Source: CAWULT01 sp963923455 (GTDB lineage Bacteria; Acidobacteriota; Vicinamibacteria; Vicinamibacterales; UBA2999). Taken from it: a stretch of 64,000 bases of DNA. Of this stretch, positions 1-8,087 are shown in pieces. Positions within the stretch are counted from its first letter, which is position 1, and each line of letters opens with the position of its first letter. Location: assembly GCA_963923455.1 (NCBI GenBank), contig CAWULT010000009.1:6114-70113 (forward strand). Direction: 5' to 3'. Made by a program: the position numbers and the translations under genes. The notes under the pieces were generated by a model that did no database searches, was not told the DNA's origin, and saw only the letters and a program-made list of their open reading frames with translations.

Positions 1-888
1 GCCACCGGCTCGTACGACCCCGAGCTGAACACGATCTACTGGGCCACGGGCAACCCGCAGGCGGACTACTACGGTGGCGACCGCCTCGGCGACAACCTCT
101 ACACCGCGTCGCTCGTGGCGCTGGACGCGGATACCGGCAAGCTGAAGTGGCACTTCCAGTTCACGCCGCACGACCTCCACGACTGGGATTCGAACCACGT
201 GCCCGTGCTCGCGGACATCACCTTCCGCGGGCAGCCGCGCAAGGTGGTGATGGTCGCCAATCGAAACAGCTTCTTCTACACGCTCGACCGCGTGACCGGC
301 GAGTTCCTGGTCGGCAAGCCCTACACGAACACCAAGTGGGCGCGCGAGCTCGACGCCAAGGGCAAGCCGATCGTGCTCAACGACGGCGTCATTCCGCCGG
401 GCGGCTCGGAGGCCACCACGCCCTGCGTGCCCGACCTGCGCGGCGGCACCGTCTACAATCCGCCGTCCTACGACCCGGCCGTGGGGCTCTTCTACGTGAT
501 GTCGCGGGAAACGTGCGCGTACTACACGCCCCAGAAGCAGGAGCTCGAGCCGGGCCGCACCAACATGGGCGGCGGCATGCGGAAGCTGGCAGACCCCGAC
601 TACAGCGTCTTGCGAGCCATTGACCCAAGCACGGGCGCGATCCGGTGGGAGCACAAGTTCGGGCTCGCGTCGCTCGCCGGCGTGATGTCCACGGCATCCG
701 GTCTGGTGTTCGCCGGCGATCACGAGGGCTACTTCAACGCGTTCGACTCCAAGAACGGCAAGCTGCTGTGGCGCTTCCGCACGGGCTCTCCCATCTGGGG
801 CACGGCGGGCATGAGCTACATGCTCGACGGCAAGCAGTACGTGCTCATTCCGTCGGGCAACACCGTCCTGGCGTTCGGGCTGCCGTAG
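1..888 (+). CDS. PQQ-dependent dehydrogenase, 3' part (gene cut by window edge)
   Basis: The reading frame is open from base 1, so only the C-terminal 295 residues are present. They form the later blades of an eight-bladed quinoprotein propeller. A GDRLGDN segment carries the Asn that ligates the metal, and TPHDLHDWDSN carries the predicted catalytic Asp with a second Asp two residues on. Blade-closing repeats such as DADTGKLKWHF and DSKNGKLLWRF follow. The family oxidises alcohols or sugars in the periplasm using PQQ and a metal. The DxD pattern is the one linked to lanthanide-dependent members; that assignment is inference. No cytochrome c domain follows. The stop codon lies one base before the GTG of the VOC gene, so the two are probably translated together. 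The same pairing recurs at 50880-53691. Confidence 0.9.
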   Translation, partial: ATGSYDPELNTIYWATGNPQADYYGGDRLGDNLYTASLVALDADTGKLKWHFQFTPHDLHDWDSNHVPVLADITFRGQPRKVVMVANRNSFFYTLDRVTGEFLVGKPYTNTKWARELDAKGKPIVLNDGVIPPGGSEATTPCVPDLRGGTVYNPPSYDPAVGLFYVMSRETCAYYTPQKQELEPGRTNMGGGMRKLADPDYSVLRAIDPSTGAIRWEHKFGLASLAGVMSTASGLVFAGDHEGYFNAFDSKNGKLLWRFRTGSPIWGTAGMSYMLDGKQYVLIPSGNTVLAFGLP

Positions 889-889
889 G

Positions 890-1705
890 GTGAGCATCGC
901 CGACGCAGCGGTCCAGCTGGCCGCGCCGAACGCGGCCGGCGTGGCGATGGGCCACCTTCACTACACCGTCCGCGATATCGCGGCGAATCGCGACTTTTGG
1001 GTCAGGCTCGGTGGCACGGCGATCGCCGTCCGGTCGCCGGGCGACGCGGTCAAGTTCGCTGACGTCCTGGTTCTGCTGACGGAGGGCGAGTACGCAGGGA
1101 ACAGCGAAGCGTCCGTGCTCAATCACATCGCCTTCAGGGTGCGTACCTTCGCTGAGGTCGAGGCCGCCGGGTTCGCGATCAAGCGTCTCGAGGCGTACCC
1201 GGGTGTCGGGTACATCTACACGCCCGAGCACGAACGCGTGGAGATCTTCGAGAACGCCGCGTTGAATCTGACGTTCACGCAGGAGCCTGGTTTCAACGAC
1301 GCCGCGGCGCAACGCCACAACCGGCCCATCACGGTGCCGGCCATCTTCCACCACGCGCACCTGTATCTGCCCGACGAGGGCGCTGTGGCCGAGTCGAAAG
1401 CCTGGTACACGAAGCTGTTCGGCGGCATTCCCGGGAAGCGCTCGACCTACGAGGCGACCGACCTGCCAGGCGTCAACTTCAACTTCAGCGTCGCGCCCCG
1501 TCCCACGTCGCCGACGAAGGGCCGGATGCTCGGCCACATCGGCTTCGAGGTGGCCGGCCTCGAGGCGTTCTGCCAGAAACTCGAGGGGATGGGCGTGACG
1601 TTCGACTCGCCCTACTCGCCCGGCTCGATGGGTGTCGCCACCGCGTTCCTGACCGATCCGTGGGGCACGCACCTCGCGCTCACCGAGGGCCTCCGTCGCT
1701 TCTGA
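890..1705 (+). CDS. Two-domain VOC (glyoxalase/dioxygenase fold) protein
   Basis: This 271-residue protein has two VOC modules. The first starts near GHLHYTVRDI (about residue 21) and the second near FHHAHLYLP (about 153), ending in the typical DPWGTHLALTEGL strand. VOC proteins bind a divalent metal and include glyoxalases, extradiol dioxygenases and isomerases; the substrate here cannot be read from sequence. The GTG start at 890 directly follows the upstream stop; an ATG at 947 is a possible alternative. No signal peptide is evident, unlike the related protein at 50880, which has the same architecture and a near-identical C-terminal strand. Coupling to the PQQ dehydrogenase suggests a joint pathway. 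Confidence 0.8.
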   Translation: MSIADAAVQLAAPNAAGVAMGHLHYTVRDIAANRDFWVRLGGTAIAVRSPGDAVKFADVLVLLTEGEYAGNSEASVLNHIAFRVRTFAEVEAAGFAIKRLEAYPGVGYIYTPEHERVEIFENAALNLTFTQEPGFNDAAAQRHNRPITVPAIFHHAHLYLPDEGAVAESKAWYTKLFGGIPGKRSTYEATDLPGVNFNFSVAPRPTSPTKGRMLGHIGFEVAGLEAFCQKLEGMGVTFDSPYSPGSMGVATAFLTDPWGTHLALTEGLRRF

Positions 1706-1740
1706 TCGGCTCCCGGCCGCAGGCTCACGCCAGATCTTCG

Positions 1741-2697
1741 TTACTTCGATGCCGCGATCTCGTCGAAATAGGCTGGGAAGCCGGAGAAGAACGTCGTCCA
1801 GCTGACCGTGTTCTCCCAGCCCAGCTCCTCGAGCTTCAGCGCGGCGCGTGCCTGCTCCCACGTCTTGAGCTGGTCCTTCGTCACGCCGCGGTCGATGAGG
1901 GCCTTCAACCGGCGGTTCATCTCCGCGAACCGCATCCGGTAGTCGCGCACTTCCTGCTTCGTCATCGTCCGCCCGTGGCCGAGGATGGCCGTGTCGAAAT
2001 CGAGCGTCAGCATCCGGTCGATCGTCGTGAGGAACTCGATCGCGCTGCCGCCGCCGGGATAGTCGATAACGGGAATCGCGTCGATGATGATGTCGCCCGT
2101 GTGGATCGTCTTCAGGTCCGGAAACTCGATGACGGTGTCGCCGTTGGTGTGGGCCCGGCCAAACCAGTGCAGCCTGACCTCGACACCGCCAAGGTGAACC
2201 TCGGCCTCGTTCCCGAACGTGATGTTCGGCTCACCCGGCTGCTTGATCCGGAGGAAGTTCGCGCGGATGTTCTTCTGCCCGATGATGTTCACGCCGAACG
2301 TGTCGCGCGCGTACTTGTTGCCGCTCACGTGGTCGGCGTGGTGGTGCGTGTTGAGCACGTACTTCACGGGCAGTGGGCTGACCTTCTTCACCTGCGCGAA
2401 GACGTCGGCGGCCTGGCTGGCGAACTTGTCGTCGACGACGATGAGGCCGTCTGGGGTGACGCGGACGGCGACGTCGCCCGACTCGTGGATGAGGCCATCG
2501 CCCTTGTCGCCGGGTCGACAGCCCGTCATGCAGTACATGGCTGGCCCGCGAATGATGTAGAGGCCGTCCTTCACTTTGACGGGGCGCATCGGCGCTTCCG
2601 TGAGCACCTCGACGTTCTGTCTCAGCGGAAACTGCTGCGCGCTCGCGATGGCGGCGAGTACGGCAAGACACGCGGCTGTGACAACTCTGGTTCGCAT
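1741..2697 (-). CDS. Exported MBL-fold metallo-hydrolase
   Basis: A 318-residue metallo-beta-lactamase-fold protein. I start it at 2697, where the sequence opens with MRTRVVTAACLAVLAAIASA, a clear signal peptide; the frame extends upstream to 2772 but that part looks non-coding. Zinc-binding motifs are HHHADH (about 118-123), GRAHTNGD, HTGD and GHG, so the active site is complete. The AHTNGD motif is shared with the protein at 9664, so these are paralogs of one subgroup. Such exported hydrolases are often found beside quinoproteins, as here. The substrate is unknown. It lies downstream of the kinase gene with a gap of 116 bases on the same strand. Confidence 0.85.
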   Translation of the reverse strand: MRTRVVTAACLAVLAAIASAQQFPLRQNVEVLTEAPMRPVKVKDGLYIIRGPAMYCMTGCRPGDKGDGLIHESGDVAVRVTPDGLIVVDDKFASQAADVFAQVKKVSPLPVKYVLNTHHHADHVSGNKYARDTFGVNIIGQKNIRANFLRIKQPGEPNITFGNEAEVHLGGVEVRLHWFGRAHTNGDTVIEFPDLKTIHTGDIIIDAIPVIDYPGGGSAIEFLTTIDRMLTLDFDTAILGHGRTMTKQEVRDYRMRFAEMNRRLKALIDRGVTKDQLKTWEQARAALKLEELGWENTVSWTTFFSGFPAYFDEIAASK

Positions 2698-2813
2698 GCG
2701 CGGTAGTCTACCCTCGCACGCGGGTTCTCGGCCAAGCGGACTGTTCGGCGATCGAATCGGCCCCGTTCCCATCGCTCGGCGAGCCGAGACGAATGCCAGA
2801 CGCGAGGGACACG

Positions 2814-4850
2814 TCAGTTGGTCGGCACGAGGCGCTTCAGCTCCTCGAACCAGTTCAGCACGACGTGGACTTGAGCGCTCGTCAGGCCACTGCCGCTATT
2901 GACGAAGTTGAGGAGGTGTTTGCCGTCCGGCATGATGTCGAAGTCTCTCCGGGCATTGGGCGCGTTGGCTGGCAACCCCCGGAATACGTCCACGGGATTT
3001 CCCAAGGCGAAACTGGGCTGAACAGCAACGCTGACGCCGGCGGCGAGACCCGGGCCCGTGGCATAGAACAGCTCCTTGCCGTCAGGGGACCACACGGGAT
3101 GGTGGTTGTCCAGGCCCCCCGGAATTTGGTACTTCGCGCCGGTGGCTGGAAATGGCTGCACGAACACTTCGTTCTTGCCCGTTTCTCGGGACGTGTAGGC
3201 CACCCAGCGGCCATCGGGTGAAAACACCGCGTCGATCGGATTCGAATCTTGAATGTTGCCACACGGCGCCGCCTTCTTGTCACGGAGCGACAACGCCCAC
3301 AGCGCACCAGACGACTCCTTCCTGACCTCGAACAACAACGTATTCCCGTCGGGCGACCACGAATCCGGAACGTGCGATGTGCCGGCATCGGGCGTGGTCA
3401 GACGCTCGGCGTTGCCGGAACCATCGGCACGCTGCCGGAATATGCCGAGGTCCCCTTCCCGGTCGGACTGGAACGCCACGTGTCTCCCGTCCGGAGACCA
3501 GACTGGGAAACGGCTGTTGCCGCCGAAGGTCAGGCGGCGCACGGCGGTGGCTTCCGAGAGGTCGTAGACCCAGACGAACGATTCCCGGCCATCGTCGGTG
3601 TGAAAGGCCACCTGTGTGCCGTGGGGCGAGACGCGAGGGACGTCGTACGCGCCAGGCTGGAGCTTCAGCGGTTCGAAACGCCCCTCCCTGTCAATCCGTG
3701 TGAGGTCCGCCGATGCTGACGCGGCTACCGGACCAGGGATGTACGCCAGCGATCCGTTGCCGCTGACACTGAAGTGTGCGACGCCCGCCCCTAGGCCTCG
3801 ACTCACACCCTCGATCACCGGAACCGGGCCAAGTGGCGGCGCAGGCGTGGGCCGGAGCGTCCACGCGGCGCCGCCGGCGATGACCGCCGTGAGGCCCATG
3901 GCCACGCCAGCCGGCAAGGCCCGGCGCCAGAGCGGTATTCGAGGCGCGACCGCACTGGCCGTGACTGCAGGCTCGTCGGGCGCAGCACCGGAAACGACGT
4001 CCTCGATCTGAATGCGCGCCTCGCCCGCATGCCCCAACCGGCGCCGCAGGTTCTTCTCCAGGCACCGGCGGATGAGCGTGCGAATCGCTCGCGGGGTGCT
4101 GCCGGGCATGGCGTCCCACGCCGGTTCCTTCGACATGACGGCCACCAGGACGTCCGTGACGTCTTCGCCCTGAAACGCCTGCCGGCCGGTCAGCATCTCG
4201 TACAGCACGGCACCGAAGGCCCAGATATCCGCGCGTGCATCCACCGCCCGGCCCTTCGCTTGCTCGGGGCTCATGTACGCCGCCGTGCCGAGGATCATCC
4301 CCGCCTGCGTCATCGCCGGCGTCGTGATCGTCGGCGACATCGAGTTGCTCACCGCCGCCGCACCGACCGGCTCCATCGCCTTGGCAAGCCCGAAGTCCAG
4401 CACCTTCACCGTGCCGTCGGGGCGTACCTTGATGTTCGCGGGCTTGAGGTCGCGATGGATGATCCCCTGCTCGTGCGCGGCTTCGAGCGCCTCGGCGATC
4501 TGCTTCGCGATGGGGAGCGCCTCGGCGACGGGGATGGCGCCTCGCGCGATCCGCTGCGACAGGTCCTCCCCCTCGACCAGCTCCATCACGAGCGCGGTGC
4601 ACTCGGGCGTCTTCTCCAGCCCGTAGATCGCGGCGATGTGGGGATGGTTCAGCGCGGCGAGCACTTCGGCCTCGCGCTGGAAGCGGGCGAGCCGCTCGGT
4701 GTCTGCCGCCACCGCCGCTGGCAGCACCTTGATCGCCACCTGCCGCTTCAGGTTCGTGTCGGTGGCGCGGTACACCTCCCCCATGCCGCCGACGCCAAGC
4801 TGCGCGGTGACTTCATACGCCCCGAGACGGGTGCCGGGGTGGAGGGCCAT
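2814..4850 (-). CDS. Ser/Thr protein kinase with transmembrane segment and C-terminal PD40 propeller
   Basis: 678 residues. The kinase domain (about 10-280) is intact: GVGGMG glycine loop, Lys41 in VAIK, HRDLKPAN at 132-139, DFGLA at 152-156 and AAYMSPEQ in the activation segment. A single membrane helix follows at about 311-331. The C-terminal part has TolB/PD40 repeats (WSPDGRHVAF, FSPDGRWVAY, WSPDGKELFY) and would lie outside the cytoplasm, so it could sense envelope signals. Compared with the propeller in the gene at 40308, the first half of the sensor is missing: the membrane helix runs almost straight into the part matching the second half. A perfect TATAAT lies 14 bases upstream of the ATG. 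Confidence 0.9.
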   Translation of the reverse strand: MALHPGTRLGAYEVTAQLGVGGMGEVYRATDTNLKRQVAIKVLPAAVAADTERLARFQREAEVLAALNHPHIAAIYGLEKTPECTALVMELVEGEDLSQRIARGAIPVAEALPIAKQIAEALEAAHEQGIIHRDLKPANIKVRPDGTVKVLDFGLAKAMEPVGAAAVSNSMSPTITTPAMTQAGMILGTAAYMSPEQAKGRAVDARADIWAFGAVLYEMLTGRQAFQGEDVTDVLVAVMSKEPAWDAMPGSTPRAIRTLIRRCLEKNLRRRLGHAGEARIQIEDVVSGAAPDEPAVTASAVAPRIPLWRRALPAGVAMGLTAVIAGGAAWTLRPTPAPPLGPVPVIEGVSRGLGAGVAHFSVSGNGSLAYIPGPVAASASADLTRIDREGRFEPLKLQPGAYDVPRVSPHGTQVAFHTDDGRESFVWVYDLSEATAVRRLTFGGNSRFPVWSPDGRHVAFQSDREGDLGIFRQRADGSGNAERLTTPDAGTSHVPDSWSPDGNTLLFEVRKESSGALWALSLRDKKAAPCGNIQDSNPIDAVFSPDGRWVAYTSRETGKNEVFVQPFPATGAKYQIPGGLDNHHPVWSPDGKELFYATGPGLAAGVSVAVQPSFALGNPVDVFRGLPANAPNARRDFDIMPDGKHLLNFVNSGSGLTSAQVHVVLNWFEELKRLVPTN

Positions 4851-4864
4851 CTAGTTGGAGCCTG

Positions 4865-4870
4865 ATTATA
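4865..4870 (-). promoter_or_regulatory. TATAAT -10 box for the kinase gene
   Basis: The minus strand reads TATAAT here, 14 bases before the ATG of the kinase gene, which predicts a leader of only about 7 bases. No convincing -35 box is visible. A perfect consensus hexamer in an intergenic gap of such a GC-rich sequence is unlikely by chance. Confidence 0.5.
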
Positions 4871-4946
4871 GGGGGAAGGCCAGGGTTCTCCGTCGCTCGC
4901 CGCACAGGGGCGCGGATTATCCTGACGAAGTCGCCCTGGTCGGGCG

Positions 4947-5336
4947 CTACAGGCCGGTCACGAGTCGCTGCCGAAACCAGATCGCGAGCGCCTCGGCCGA
5001 CACGCGCCCCTCGGCCGTTTCCAGCGTGATGCGCTCGAAGTCGTCGTCCGTCGCGTGCACGACGCCACCGTTGATCTCCACGAACAACTCGGCCGCCGCG
5101 GCTCCGACTCTCTTGTTCCCGTCGACGAACGGGTGATTGAGCACGAGCGAGTGCATCAGCGCCGCGGCCTTCGTCGCCACGTCCGGGTACAACTCTTCCC
5201 CATCGAAGGTCTGGGCCGGCCGCGCCACGGCCGACTCCCGTCCGCTCTTGTCCCGAACACGCGCAGGGCCGCCAAAGGCGGTGGCCAGCGACGTGTGCAG
5301 GTCGAGCACCTGCGGCACCGACAAGTAGAGGATCAC
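4947..5336 (-). CDS. doc: Doc-type toxin (death-on-curing, Fic fold), intact
   Basis: A 129-residue Fic/Doc protein with an intact active-site motif HPFVDGNKR at 68-76. Doc toxins phosphorylate elongation factor EF-Tu and halt translation until neutralised by an antitoxin. The GTG start overlaps the TGA of the upstream AbrB-type antitoxin (GTGA), so synthesis is coupled. Length and motif match the family, so this copy is probably functional. The first 40 residues are closely related to the truncated copy at 25304. Confidence 0.92.
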   Translation of the reverse strand: MILYLSVPQVLDLHTSLATAFGGPARVRDKSGRESAVARPAQTFDGEELYPDVATKAAALMHSLVLNHPFVDGNKRVGAAAAELFVEINGGVVHATDDDFERITLETAEGRVSAEALAIWFRQRLVTGL

Positions 5337-5578
5337 TTGTCGAGCTCGCGATACAGCTTCGCGCGCCGCTTCAACAGATCCGCCGTATGCTCCCGAAAGC
5401 GCTTCGTAATCTTGCCCTGCTCGAACTGGCGTATGGGAGTGCGAACCACGATCGTGCCATTGACCGGGTGGGCAGACACTTCCACTTCGTCGCCCTTCTT
5501 GAGACCCAGCTGATCGACGATGTCCTTGGGCAGGGTAACGGCCAGCGAGGATCCGGTCTGGACGATGCGCCTTGGCAT
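5333..5578 (-). CDS. AbrB/MazE-type antitoxin of the Doc toxin
   Basis: 81 residues. The N-terminal half is a SpoVT/AbrB swapped-hairpin DNA-binding domain (QTGSSLAVTLPKDIVDQLGL, then GDEVEVS). The C-terminal half is basic and helical and should bind the toxin. It is first in the operon and overlaps the toxin start by four bases. It differs from the antitoxin at 25062 at only four positions. Antitoxins of this fold usually repress their own promoter. Confidence 0.92.
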   Translation of the reverse strand: MPRRIVQTGSSLAVTLPKDIVDQLGLKKGDEVEVSAHPVNGTIVVRTPIRQFEQGKITKRFREHTADLLKRRAKLYRELDK

Positions 5579-5584
5579 GTCAGC

Positions 5585-5590
5585 ATTCTA
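5585..5590 (-). promoter_or_regulatory. TAGAAT -10 box of the toxin-antitoxin operon
   Basis: On the minus strand TAGAAT lies six bases before the antitoxin ATG, at the same spacing as in the second locus (25050-25055). The context TAGAATgCTGAcATG is conserved between the two loci. This spacing predicts a leaderless or nearly leaderless mRNA. The inverted repeat seen in the second locus is largely lost here. Confidence 0.45.
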
Positions 5591-5665
5591 AAGTGACGGC
5601 TCGTCTGTCGGGCGTGGACGCGTATCGCCCAGACGTCCGCCCCCCCGCTGCTCGCCTGGCGCCGT

Positions 5666-6184
5666 CTAGCGCGTCTTGTGCTCGATGAGCTCGATCGCGT
5701 TGCCGGCGTTGTCGCTGATGAACGCGAACCGCTCCGCCGGCGTGTCGCGCATCTCGAAGGCCATCGTCACGCCCTTGGCCTTCAGTTCGGCAATCACCGC
5801 CGGCAGGTTCTTCACCTCGAAGCCGAAGTGCTTCACGCCGTGCGTCCGGAAGTCCTCCGACGGGTTCTTCCTCGACTCCGGCAGCGGGGCGGCGTCCGTC
5901 ACCTGGAACAACTCGATGGTGATGTCGCCGCGTCGGAGATCCGCCACCTGCTGGCGGGCACCCGGCTGGCCGGGGCGCACGGTCCCCTTGAAGCCGAGCA
6001 TCTTCTCGTACCAGGCCATCGACTCGGCGAGGCTGGGCACGCTCAGCGCCACGTGGTTCCACGCCAGGTCGAAACCAACGGCGTCGACGGGGCGTGCTCC
6101 GGGGTTCGCCTGTGCACCAGCGGCGACCGGCAGCAGCGCGAGCGAACATCCGAGGACAACGACGACCCGAAGCGCGGAGCGCAT
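5666..6184 (-). CDS. Exported single-domain VOC protein
   Basis: 172 residues starting MRSALRVVVVLGCSLALL, a signal peptide. The start at 6184 is chosen because AGGAGG lies six bases upstream; a GTG at 6205 in the same frame precedes that site. The mature part is one VOC domain: DLAWNHVALSVPSLAESMAW near the start, FGFEVKNLPAVIAELKAKG in the middle and FISDNAGNAIELIEH at the end. Most VOC enzymes need two such modules, so it probably works as a dimer. Substrate unknown. Export of VOC proteins recurs in this window (9171, 50880). Confidence 0.82.
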   Translation of the reverse strand: MRSALRVVVVLGCSLALLPVAAGAQANPGARPVDAVGFDLAWNHVALSVPSLAESMAWYEKMLGFKGTVRPGQPGARQQVADLRRGDITIELFQVTDAAPLPESRKNPSEDFRTHGVKHFGFEVKNLPAVIAELKAKGVTMAFEMRDTPAERFAFISDNAGNAIELIEHKTR

Positions 6185-6315
6185 GCGAAACCTCCTGACT
6201 GGCACCCGACGGCGGGCTCATCATAGCGGATCGGCCTTGCTAACAGCCGGCGCAGCAAGTACCGTCCGTGCACACCTCATCGATCCGGGGTGACACTGAC
6301 TGGGAGGCTGGCACC

Positions 6316-6648
6316 ATGGCGATCGGGATTTACTTCGCGCCCAGCGCGATGACGTCGGACAAGTACGACCAGTGCATCAAGGCGCTGCGAAAGGCGGGAG
6401 CTGGCCACCCACTCGGACGCCTGTACCATGCGTCCTTCGGCCCTAAGGACGACCTGATGGTCTTCGACGTGTGGACGTCGCAGGCCGCCTTCGAGAAGTT
6501 CGGCCGGACCCTCTAGCCCATCCTCCGCGACCTCGGACTCGACGCGAAGCCCTCGATCATGCCGATGCACAAGGTGATCGTGCCGGCGCCGCGCGCCGCT
6601 GCCCCGGCGCGGAAGAAGGCCAGGCCAGGCGCCAGGAAGAAGCGCTAG
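6316..6648 (+). pseudogene. Small conserved protein interrupted by an in-frame amber codon
   Basis: The frame opens at ATG 6316 behind a GGGAGG-like site. It encodes MAIGIYFAPSAMTSDKYDQ and onward to GRTL, meets TAG at 6514-6516, then continues in the same frame as PILRDLGLDAKPSIMPMHK with a basic Lys/Arg-Ala-Pro tail, ending at TAG 6646-6648. The part after the stop is the natural end of this ABM/dimeric ferredoxin-like fold, so a single continuous protein of about 110 residues was the ancestral product. Either the gene is newly inactivated, the base is a sequencing error, or the stop is read through. The product before the stop would be 66 residues. Confidence 0.65.
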
Positions 6649-6728
6649 GGAGTTACGCAGGCACGGGTGGTGCCCGCTCCGTCGACAGGATCGGGTATCA
6701 CGTATCCCAGGTATCTCGCGGAGGACGT

Positions 6729-7979
6729 ATGAACGGAATCGCCAGACTACTCGCCGGTGTGGCGCTGGCCGGCCTCGCCATCCCGATCGCGGCGCAGCAG
6801 ACGGTGCCCATGCGCGGCGACACGCCCGTGGCGCCCCAGGGCATCAAGATTCCGCCGCTGCCCGCCGCGCCGGTGCGCTACGAGACGGCCGAAGGGCAGA
6901 CCATTCGCGTGAGCGTCTACGCGCGCGGCTTCCAGAATCCCTGGAGCATGGCTTTCGTGTCGAACGACACGATTCTCGTGGCCGAGCGCGGCGGCGCCAT
7001 CAAGGCGGTGCGCAACGGCGTGGTCGATCCGGCGCCCGTGCCCGGCGCTCCCGTGGCGCGCGGCGCGGGCCTCTCGGGCACCGACATCGCGCTGCATCCG
7101 GACTTCGAGCGCAACCACGTCGTCTACATCAGCTACACGAAGCCGCTCGACCCGCCGGCCGGGGCTGGCCCGGCAGCGCCTCCCGCGGCCGGACGCGGCG
7201 GGCGCGGGAATGCCCCGCCGCAGACGACGCTGGCGGTGGCGCGGGCAACGTGGGACGGCAAGGGGCTCACGGGGACGCGGGACATCTTCGTCGGGGAAGG
7301 CGGCGGCGGAGGCCCGATCGCGTTCGGCGGCGACGGCATGCTGTACGTGGCCCACGGCGGCGGCGACACGCAGAACCCGAAGAGCCTGACGGGCAAGGTG
7401 CTGCGCCTCACGGACGAGGGCAAGGTGCCGCCCGACAACCCGTTCGTCGGCCGCGCCGACGCCCGGCCCGAAGTGTTCACGATGGGGCACCGCAACGTCC
7501 TGCGGCTGGCGAAGCACCCCCTGACCGGGGCGATCTGGCAGATCGAGAACGGGCCGAACGGCGGCGACGAGGTGAACATCCTGGCGCCGGGCGCCAACTA
7601 CGGCTGGCCGCTGGTCAGCCTCGGGCGCACGTACGGCGGCGCGTGGCAGGGACCGTTCACGAAGGAAGGGTTCCGCGACCCGATCATCTACTGGATGCCG
7701 GCGATCGCCGTGTCCAGCATCACCTTCTACACCGGCGACCGGCTGCCGAAGTGGAAGGGCGACGTGTTCGTCAGCGGCATGCGGTACGGCGAAATTCCCG
7801 GCACGGGTCAGCTGCACCGGATTCTGATCAACCAGAACCTCGAGGAGCTGCGGCGCGAACCGCTGCTGGTCGACCTGCGGCGCCGCCTGCGCGACGTCAA
7901 GCAGGGCCGGGACGGCCTGCTGTACGTGCTCACCGACGAGGCCGACGCCGCGATGCTGCGGATCGAACCGGCGGAGTGA
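6729..7979 (+). CDS. GSDH-type PQQ-dependent sugar dehydrogenase, exported
   Basis: 416 residues from ATG 6729, opening MNGIARLLAGVALAGLAIPI (signal peptide); the frame runs open upstream but the earlier part is non-coding. The body is a six-bladed soluble glucose-dehydrogenase-type propeller: NPWSMAF, ERGGAIKAV, a GHRNVLRLAKHPLTGAIW segment, then ENGPNGGDEVN and GANYGWP. These motifs define the GSDH/YliI family, which oxidises aldose sugars with PQQ and calcium. A Gly/Ala/Pro-rich insertion sits near residues 140-160. It is a close paralog of the protein at 55741. The substrate is not certain. Confidence 0.88.
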   Translation: MNGIARLLAGVALAGLAIPIAAQQTVPMRGDTPVAPQGIKIPPLPAAPVRYETAEGQTIRVSVYARGFQNPWSMAFVSNDTILVAERGGAIKAVRNGVVDPAPVPGAPVARGAGLSGTDIALHPDFERNHVVYISYTKPLDPPAGAGPAAPPAAGRGGRGNAPPQTTLAVARATWDGKGLTGTRDIFVGEGGGGGPIAFGGDGMLYVAHGGGDTQNPKSLTGKVLRLTDEGKVPPDNPFVGRADARPEVFTMGHRNVLRLAKHPLTGAIWQIENGPNGGDEVNILAPGANYGWPLVSLGRTYGGAWQGPFTKEGFRDPIIYWMPAIAVSSITFYTGDRLPKWKGDVFVSGMRYGEIPGTGQLHRILINQNLEELRREPLLVDLRRRLRDVKQGRDGLLYVLTDEADAAMLRIEPAE

Positions 7980-8087
7980 GCGCGGAGGGCGGGCTGCGAG
8001 GCTGAGGGCCGGACTTTCACGCGAATCTCATCGTTTGCTCACCGCTCGGTGAGGACTTCGCGGCCGGACCTCCGTCACACTGCGGGC

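Noticed and set aside
6471..6728. Upstream extension of the GSDH gene to 6471
   Set aside because: The extension overlaps the amber-split gene in another frame and lacks a signal peptide; the ATG at 6729 begins a proper one.
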